DNA from: Leptasterias polaris
Taxonomy: Eukaryota; Echinodermata; Asteroidea; Forcipulatida; Asteriidae
Direction of reading: 5' to 3'
Assembly (NCBI GenBank): GCA_037783415.1
Contig: JAZGTN010000162.1
Span: 3,038,001-3,102,000 of the forward strand
DNA: 64,000 bases
Below are positions 56,776 through 64,000 of this stretch, piece by piece (position 1 is the first letter of the stretch; every line of letters starts with the position of its first letter). The notes beneath the pieces were generated by a model, which worked only from the letters and a program-made list of their open reading frames with translations, was not told where the DNA came from and made no database searches. Both the position numbers and the translations under genes were made by a program.

Positions 56776-58164
56776 AATTTTTTATGCAGTTCAACATTTT
56801 CCTAGGGTTTATGAGCAGAACCTGCACCAAACTTTTTATGGTAGCTTGAGCTTTTCTGCAAAATTCATTTTAACAGTAGGTAACAAAATTAATTTTAACA
56901 GTAGGTAATAAAAATATATGTTGGAAAAACTTATTTCCTATTTGGTTATGTTCCTTAAACTCCACTCGGATGCGAGTGTCATTGTTTCTTTATAAATATT
57001 ATTTTGACTGGTACTATGTACCTTCAATAATACATCGGTGGCGGTGTCCATGGATACTTCCTTTCAATATTGGTCCATATGGTAGAATCTGTGCTTGGTT
57101 ATTTAGGTTTTGCATAAATTTGCATCTATTTACACAATGACGGGCACTGTATCTCAGTTGCAGTAATGTAATAAGGTTATACTACATGTACTTCCATTTT
57201 GAGTACAAGGTTAACGATAACTGTACTAAAAACAATTATAACAAAAACTAGAAATCTAGAGTTTGTGGACAAACTCAGGGTGTTCGGCTCGAACGAAATA
57301 AAGTGACTGCGTAAATAAAAATAGGAATATTATTGTGTGAAGGTTTTTTGTTTAATTGTGCTGTGCTGACAGGCAAAATATTTATTTGTACCTCTTGTTG
57401 ATCTCTGTGCAAAATCATAGCATAAAGGTTGTCATATGAAACTTCAACTTCCGGTTTTGACAGGGAAAGGTCAAATGGGGTCACACTTTGTACAAAGTAT
57501 CTAGAATTGCCCAAGAGCTTTAAATTGTGTGTTTTGAACTGTTTTCAGCCTGCCGCTAGAGGGCGCTTTTGAATTATGTGACGTAAACCAGACACTTTTG
57601 TCAAACTCTTAACGACCTATCCGATGATGTGTAGATTGTACAAATCCATTCAGTGATTCATTAGTTAAGTTTTTTTCAAGTATTAAACTTTGATTTAGTG
57701 TAATTTGATACCCGATGACGTCATCATGACATCCTCAGGTGTGTGTCGTCTAGATACTAAGGTGCAGTTGTCTGATGAGTTTTAATGTTCAATTCAATTT
57801 CAATCTTGAGTTATTCTGTAAATAAGCTTGAAAGTTGTTTTGTGAAGGAAAAAAACTAAGGCGAACTTCGACCTAGGGTAAAGACCCGGAAGTTAAGGTC
57901 ATACAATTTTGGCGTTAACTTTTCAAATGTTGCCCCAGCCTTGGTCTATCAGATGCCAAACTATGAACATCATAAATTTTATATTCAGTGAGATACAGCA
58001 ACAAGCAAATGGTAATTTTTCACCTTTAAAAACCTTGTAATTCGATACCTGATGACGTCATCATGACGTAATGACAACTGTGCCGTCTTCATATTGAGGT
58101 TCAATTATCTGTTGAGAAGAGTTCTAGGGAAGAAGAAGATGTAGAAGAAAAAAAAACCCAGAAC
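56776..58164. other. Non-coding stretch with two CRE-like palindromes
   Basis: No gene is recognised. TGACGTCA occurs at 57,716-57,723 and 58,053-58,060, both within 'gatgacgtcatcatgac', preceded by similar 'taatttgatacc/taattcgatacc'. This suggests a local duplication about 337 bp apart. TGACGTCA is the consensus cAMP-response element core; function here is unknown. Confidence 0.5.
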
Positions 58165-58452
58165 AATAACAAGAGGTAAGTGGTGTTTGAAGCTTTGCAT
58201 GGTGTTGAAAGTAAGAAGTAACTATAACTATAAATGTAAATAGTAGTGAACTAGCTCTACTTAAGCTGCAACACCACCAGCAGTCCAGCATTCTCCTGAA
58301 GACGAGCAGAGTATACTGTTCGAAACGTCGAGACCAAACCGGCTCTTTTCAGAGCCAACACTCCTCCCAAAAGAGATTATACACATGGTTGTACCCGCAA
58401 GTTCACTACTATTTACATTTATAGTTATAGTTACTTCTTAATAACAAGAGGT
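58165..58452. mobile_element. Element with perfect 40-bp inverted repeats and 13-bp flanking repeat
   Basis: 58,212-58,251 is exactly inverted at 58,401-58,440. The 149-bp loop holds a 'gttcgaaacgtcgagacc' motif shared with other hairpin elements. AATAACAAGAGGT occurs at 58,165-58,177 and 58,440-58,452, a likely target duplication that overlaps the right end by one base. About 34 bp of extra sequence sits between the left duplicate and the left arm. No protein is encoded. Confidence 0.7.
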
Positions 58453-58478
58453 GTTCGTGCTCATATTGCACGAACACC
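58450..58478. repeat. 11-bp-stem hairpin
   Basis: GGTGTTCGTGC (58,450-58,460) and GCACGAACACC (58,468-58,478) form a perfect stem around a 7-nt loop, directly right of the 40-bp-TIR element. An A-rich stretch follows, not a T run, so it is not a terminator-like structure on the plus strand. Confidence 0.7.
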
Positions 58479-58496
58479 TAAAAAAGTTAAAAAAAT

Positions 58497-58870
58497 GGTA
58501 ACCAGGCCAATGCCAAAACCACAATATGAGGGGGGGGGGGGGGGGAGTCTGTCCGACCAACAGAAAACTAATAGTCACTTATTACATAGACCTATCCCTG
58601 CTGGCATTGGTAATGTGTTGATCTTTTTGGGAGACAGAGGCCTCTAACCCTACCTATGTAAAGAATATAAACTAACTGGCAAGGCAACCATAGAAGAAAA
58701 AAACCAAAAGACACAAAAGAACAATACCATTAACAAACTCAAATGCGGCATTAAAAAGATGGGTTTTTATTATATATATTCAAAAGACGAGTTTCCGCTC
58801 GCTATTAATGTACATGTATGTGTATGCAACGGTAGCGCATTCCAAAGCTTGGGGGCTGCCATACCAACAA
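58497..58870 (-). mobile_element. LINE 3' UTR fragment, same family as 44,591-45,803
   Basis: Motifs shared in order with 44,765-45,075 are 'accaggccaatgcc', 'tagtcacttattacatag', 'cctatccctgctggcat', 'aactaactggcaaggc' and 'ggtagcgcattccaaagctt'. Only the UTR and the very end of the coding region remain. The copy is truncated at both ends. Confidence 0.8.
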
Positions 58871-61040
58871 AAAGAAGCTTCGGTATAAAATCAAATTGAT
58901 GTTAAAGACCTCACATTTTGACCCCTGTAGAGTCTTTCTAAATGACAACACAACACATACTTGTAAACATGCATACTCCTGTAACAGAAGCAGTCGAGTT
59001 GAATAACATGAAAAGAAAGAGGCATTGAATATTTTTGACAAACTTGAAGGGCATCAAACACAGTGGCATTTTAATCTGTTTTAACGCAAGGACTCTTATA
59101 CATTGGAACATGAGTGGATCTTAAAACTGCATTTGACCTTGGTGACCATCTTTAACGGAAGATAACCCTAGACACTCTCATGTACAATGTAGTGAAATTT
59201 CAACACCAAAGGCTGAAAATAAAAATGCTGCTCATCACTCTTTGGCTGTCATGGCTGTGGGATGTGATCCTTCCGAGGAAGATGCTGATCAGGGATCAGA
59301 TTTTGACAACTCTGTAAAAATCCCTGACAAATGGCTCACTGGCCTGAGTTCCCATTGTTTGTGGCATGTCTTGGCAGAGTGAATAATCACATCAAACTCA
59401 AGCCCTGGTGTTTCTGACCAGCAGAGAGTAGGTTCAAGTCCCGGTCGTGACTTTAGTGTCCTTAAACAGGGCATTTAACCATTTATACGTTTTGAAAAAA
59501 AGAAATTATACTGTATTTAAGTTTTGTAATCCTTTAGGGCATGCCATTGTGCCGTCTTGAGAATGCATAAGGCCAAGTAAAAAAACTTACGGGTTTCTCG
59601 TCCCCGCCCGCCTCCGTTTTGGCCTTTTATTTACTATTTTACTATCTTAAATCAGATTTTTTTTTTGAAGCCCAGAATGCAGCGCTTTTATTAATTTTTA
59701 GTAATTTTTGGGGCTTTCTTGCCCAAATTTACTCACTTAGATTTTTTGGATAAAACTGAGTGGCATCTCTGATATTTTGAATCTCCTGAATCCAATTAGA
59801 TAGGCCAACTTTCTCATTTCAACATTCTCAGGTCTGCAGTCCCTAGCTAGTTGAGGGCTAAAAGTGTGATTCTCCTGACTTAATCTTCAGTGTCTTGGCA
59901 CCAAACCCAGCTTGGCGTTCTTTTCAGAGTGGGCAGAAACAGTTGTCGAAGGTGAGGGTGCTGCGATTCTGCAGTGAAGGGTCTTACAAATCATTTGTTT
60001 TGTCATAAATTGCATCAGTATACTCAAATAGCACAATATCTGTGAATAAATATACCTTGGCCAGCCATATTTGGCATGGCGGCCGTCTTGGACAAAATAG
60101 CAAAAAATTGATAAAAGTAAAAAGTAACTTTGTTTACTTGGCCTAAAGTATTGTTTAATCTGTTGTTTAATTATTTTCTATCTCTTGCCTTTTGTTCTAT
60201 ATTTCAGTCCTGTAATTATATTGTTTTTACCTGCAAAAAAAAATAAATATATAAATGAATTTGTCATATTTTGACTGGCCACAACTGCAACTTAAAACCA
60301 CATGCAATTTTACTTCCATTGTTTGGGTGTTTGGACAGGGTTTATTAGCCCTTAACTTTCTCAGTGTCTACCCAAGTGGACCAGTTAACTTGTCACTTCA
60401 CTAGTCCACAAGTCTTTTCACTGGTCCATGTTTGGTGGTTCTCTTCCAAGAACTACCCGTAGCCAGCCAGATTAGTCAGACTTAGAATTCTGACTGGTCC
60501 TCAGATGTTCTAACTGGCATTTGGCCAGCAGACCACTGTCAAGGGAGAACACTATTGGATACAGGTGGTTAGAAAGAGAATACTTTTACCAACACCGAAG
60601 TAGTGTTCAAAAGTATTTGTAGAAAAATATACATCATTTGATGTGTTTATTTGATGTAACACAATCTTCAAACATCTTGAATTGTTACCGGCAAAACATT
60701 TTCCGCGATTAACAAAACATTCAAGGTATAATTTTATAACAAGCTAATTTGGTGTCATGTCCACAAGGATGATTTTATTTTTTTTTCTTCTGAACGGGGT
60801 ATGGGGACATAAACAAACATGTACCAGCATCAATGTTTGATTGGTATCATAACAAAAAAATAATCCTGAACAATCAATCATTCAAGTCAAACGTTTTATT
60901 TGTTTTTGTGGACAGATCAAGAAAGTTGAACCAAAAGTAAACACTTGAAGAAGTTGATTACAAACTGGTTAAAAATAGAAAAATTTTACATTTCGTAGGG
61001 AATAAAGAGAACTATTTGTACTTTCCAGAGTCCTGTCAGG
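58871..61040. other. AT-rich non-coding stretch with one SINE remnant
   Basis: 59,353-59,480 holds a decayed SINE ('gtaggttcaagtcccggtcg', B-box-like, and 'tagtgtccttaaaca'). The rest shows no gene. Around 60,380-60,540 'actggtc'-like phrases recur loosely. Confidence 0.45.
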
Positions 61041-61135
61041 CATCAATGTACTTAGGTGGGATTTGAACCCATGACCTTTGTCATTTTAGAACTGATGTCA
61101 TACATGTACTACTAGACCACCGAGCTTGCCAGGTA
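61041..61135 (-). mobile_element. tRNA-like SINE head fragment (inverted)
   Basis: On the minus strand 'caagctcggtggtctagtag' is followed by 'aaaggtcatgggttcaaatc', an A/B-box pair resembling that at 44,170. It abuts the next SINE. Confidence 0.55.
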
Positions 61136-61490
61136 GCTTATGGCGTGTCGGTCAAGCACACTTAAGATTCAAGCTGTGATGTTTCTGACCATCAGAGTGT
61201 GGGTTCTAGTCCCGGTCAAGGCACTTATGTCCTTAAGCAAGATGGGACGTAAAGCAGTAGGTCCTGTGTTAATGCACATAAAAGAACCCAGTACACTTAT
61301 CATTGAGAGATGGGGGTTTGCCCTGGTGTTTCTGGTATGGTTGGCTGCAGATTGTGCCACAGCATCTTGTAAACTGTTACATGGCGCGATGTAAATAAAT
61401 GTAAATAAATAAATGTGTCTTATATTTCAAGCATGCTCTACATACCTTTCAGAAAAGTATTTAGCGCTTTGTGATAAAGCATTATATCTT
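61134..61490 (+). mobile_element. tRNA-derived SINE, second body type
   Basis: A degraded head ('ggcgtgtcggtcaagc', B box 'ggttctagtcc') is followed by the body 'aaaagaacccagtacac', 'tttgccctggtgtttctgg' and 'gattgtgccacagcat'. All parallel the copy at 28,073. Confidence 0.7.
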
Positions 61491-61654
61491 AACTGCTTAC
61501 TGTCAATCAATAGAGGGCAGTTTGTTCCTAAATCTTAGCAGTGGGTCACGCAAAGAATTTAATAGATGATAAATTTGCACCCGGTAAAAAAATACTGTTT
61601 GAGATGGTTGATTTATGTACGTTGTAATTTTGCAAACCTTATCATTGTAACATG

Positions 61655-61755
61655 CAAGCCTGAGGAAACCCGGCAACAAAAGGTGTTTGCAATGAACCAG
61701 AAACACAGAGGGAAAACCCAACTCTTCAGCAATAAGTGTTCTGGGTTCTTTTTCA
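61655..61755 (-). mobile_element. SINE body fragment (inverted)
   Basis: 'aagcctgaggaaacccgg', 'gaaccagaaacac' and 'gtgttctgggttcttttt' match, inverted, the second-type SINE body. Confidence 0.5.
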
Positions 61756-62439
61756 TGCACTACCTATCAGAACAAATCAGAACAAAATAAAACAAGTTTT
61801 GTTGTTGCTGCTAGAGGAAAAAGTGTCAGACCAGCAAAAAAATAAAAAATAAATAAATAAATAAATAAAAATCCTTACAAAACTCAAACAGATAAAATTA
61901 ATCAAATGATGATAAGCAATGTTAGTCATCCAAACACATTGTTTATTATCTTTATATGTATACATACATGTATACCTTGGTACAAAGGTTTGGATTATGG
62001 AAAATTACCACTTAACAACATGTTATGCAATAAATTCGCTGCATGAAAATCTAGTTCTAGAGAATTTAAAAAGTGTATCGCCAAATACTGTTACTTAAAA
62101 AATAAAATAAAATAAATCTGAAAAAACATGTCAATAAATACTCAGTTTAAATACATGTAGATACACATAAAAGCAATAGATGAATACCCCAGTCAGTCTA
62201 TCCCTTTGAGAATAGATCATGTTGTCAAGTTTAAACGTGTAGATAGATGTAAAAAGCGTTCGAACATATTACATGTATGTGCATTGGCGTGTAAGCTTCT
62301 GTGGGCGCTAAGTTACAAGTAACACAATCAATACATACTGGTACTCAATATAAAATATATTAGTACGTAAAAAAAAACAGGAGGTGGGTTGGAGTAGGTA
62401 TGAAAAATGCTCTTAGTGGATAATACCTGTGCCATACAT
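61756..62439. other. AT-rich non-coding stretch, no gene seen
   Basis: It contains an (AATA)n tract at about 61,845-61,870. No gene. Confidence 0.4.
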
Positions 62440-62640
62440 CCTTAAGGACTGTGAAGGAGGTAACCCTCAATTAGCCCCAGGAGTACATGTACAGGTGGCA
62501 ACGACCCCTGGTGACAGTTGATTGGTGACAGTTGATTGGTGACAGTTGATTTGGGTTGAAAGCCCAAATCAGTTAAGTGTATCCCTCCCCTTGAATTGGC
62601 CATCCGGCCTTGTGATGATGTTGGGCGATATGCAGTCATT
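62440..62640 (+). mobile_element. 5'-truncated SINE, third body type
   Basis: 'catccttaaggactgtgaag', 'aggtaaccct', 'agccccaggagta' and a 'gccttgtgatgatgttggg' end match the body of the SINE at 63,045. It includes a three-fold 13-bp repeat, 'gtgacagttgatt' type, at 62,512-62,551. Confidence 0.7.
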
Positions 62641-63044
62641 CAGGAATTTTCTTTAACAAAAAATTCAAATTCTTGATGATTTTGTTTTAAGCTGGGAAAG
62701 TCTTTGAGCGATTGGTCAGGTTACAACAAACAACAAAATATATCTGTTAGGCTTTTTGAGTACATGTATGTACTCATGGAATCTTAGCTTTCATTACTTT
62801 AACATGATGTTCTCTGTACTATTCTGATCTCAGTTACTGGAATCCAATCCTTGCCCTTCCTTCTTCAAGTAGACAACAAACATTGACAGATCATAATAAT
62901 ACTCCTAAAATGTGCAATACTTTTTTTAATGTGTATTTATTTTATGCAAGTTTGCCCCAAACACAGCAAAGCCACTCTTGTTAAGGGGCTACAAGAAGAA
63001 AACATTCAAAGGTAGTGTCATATAGATAGATTTCTGTCAACGTG

Positions 63045-63412
63045 GCGTGTCGTGGCCGAGCGGTCTACATGTAGGTCACCGGACCTAAGCTCTGCTGTAG
63101 TCAGCAGCAGAGTGTGGGTTCGATACCCGGTCATGACACTTGTGCCCCTGAGCAAGGCACTTAACCATAATTGCTTCAAAAAAGTTGGGAAGGTAGTGCA
63201 TTCTGCTCTACCAGACAGGCTCCTAGTGGATGATACCCATGCCTACATCCTTAAGGACTGTGAAGGGGGTAACCCTGTTTCAGCCCCAGGAGTATGAGGC
63301 AATGTGCCCCTGGTGTCAATTGATTTGAGTCGATAGCCCAAATCAGTTATGTGTAGCCCTCACCTTGAAGTGGCTGTCCGTGGCCTTGTGAGTTAGGCGA
63401 TATCTCATAAAA
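63045..63412 (+). mobile_element. tRNA-derived SINE, third body type, full length
   Basis: The head has A box TGGCCGAGCGG (about 63,053-63,063) and B box GGTTCGATACC (about 63,117-63,127). The body has 'gaccacttgtgcccctgagc'-like linker text, 'catccttaaggactgtgaag', 'cagccccaggagtatgagg' and 'gtggccttgtgagttaggcg'. The head matches the other SINEs here but the 3' body does not, so one tRNA-like head drives at least three tails. Confidence 0.8.
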
Positions 63413-63469
63413 AAACTAAAAAAACCAAAAAAACGTAATGCTGACTTACTGTATAGGCAACATTATCAA

Positions 63470-63778
63470 GAAAGATACAACAAAAGTAACATGTGAAAAG
63501 TTCAGCTGAATACAGTGCTATTTGCTGAAAAAATATATAAAAACTGTCACTGTATTTTCACAAATATTCATTGACGCTTATCGAGGTGACAGTGGGTAAC
63601 AACGACATCTCTGGCCGCAATAGTCATGAACGGACACCGACCCTCAGAAACATGAGAATCGATTCATGCATGAATCATTTCTCAGATTCAACTGTTTTGG
63701 GTGAACATTTATCCAAACCATATTACATACTTCAAAGGGAATCCTTTCTCAAAATAGTTTATACACGTACGTGTTATC
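63470..63778 (-). repeat. Dispersed repeat (TGGTAATTACTC type), inverted fragment
   Basis: 'tttctcagattcaactgttt', 'ttatccaaaccatattac' and 'gggaatcctttctcaaaata' parallel the copies at 41,560 and 41,995. Confidence 0.5.
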
Positions 63779-64000
63779 AACAGCTGCAGTGCTTCTCAAC
63801 AGCTGCAGTGCTTCTCAACAGCTGCAGTGCTTCTCAACAGCTGCAGTGCTTCTCAACAGCTGCAGTGCTTCTCAACAGCTGCAGTGCTTCTCAACAGCTG
63901 CAGTGCTTCTCAACAGCTGCAGTGCTTCTCAACAGCTGCAGTGCTTCTCAACAGCTGCAGTGCTTCTCAACAGCTGCAGTGCTTCTCAACAGCTGCAGTG
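63779..64000. repeat. 19-bp tandem array, about 12 copies, cut by window edge
   Basis: Perfect copies of 'cagctgcagtgcttctcaa' run to the last base, so the true length is unknown. The unit contains the palindrome CAGCTG and overlapping CTGCAG. It starts where the dispersed repeat's 'caacagctgcagtgcttc' end would lie, so it probably expanded from that element's terminus. Confidence 0.95.

Overview
This is a eukaryotic genomic window with no recognisable complete host gene. It is AT-rich and largely made of transposable elements, their decayed remains and tandem repeats. tRNA-derived SINEs, CR1/L2/jockey-group LINE tails, a Ty3/gypsy element, a foldback element with tandem-repeat arms, and dispersed hairpin repeats (GCTTAAGC-type, GTTGGGTCA-type, GAAACGTC-type) together suggest a marine deuterostome invertebrate. 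An echinoderm, most likely a sea star, fits best. That assignment rests on remembered repeat motifs and is an inference. A bacterial reading is excluded: there is no dense coding, and the only long intact reading frames belong to a retrotransposon.

Layout. 1-9.2 kb is AT-rich DNA with dispersed-repeat fragments, a 37-bp tandem repeat and two MITE-like palindromes. 9,255-13,156 is a 3.9-kb foldback element: about 1.05-kb inverted arms with arrays of a 21/22-bp unit, a palindrome-rich inner zone, and a 6-bp target duplication. 13,555-22,768 is an apparently intact 9.2-kb Ty3/gypsy retrotransposon on the minus strand. Its 1,662-bp LTRs have no indel and no difference that I saw, and it carries gag, pol and a readable -1 frameshift signal. 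22.8-47 kb mixes LINE 3' ends, SINEs, MITE-like hairpins and minisatellites. 47,154-52,766 is a 5.6-kb array of a 76/82-bp palindromic unit with higher-order duplications. 52.8-64 kb returns to AT-rich DNA with SINEs, a LINE fragment, a 40-bp-TIR element and a 19-bp array that runs off the window edge.

How the parts work together. The only gene set that acts as a unit is the retrotransposon. Gag (331 aa, one zinc knuckle) and Pol (protease-RT-RNase H-integrase, 1,565 aa with a heptapeptide-repeat tail) overlap by 136 bp in the -1 relation. CCCAAAC lies in phase with gag, 5 nt before a two-stem H-type pseudoknot, so Pol is probably made as a Gag-Pol fusion. The non-autonomous elements here (SINEs, MITEs, foldback) have no visible enzyme source in the window.
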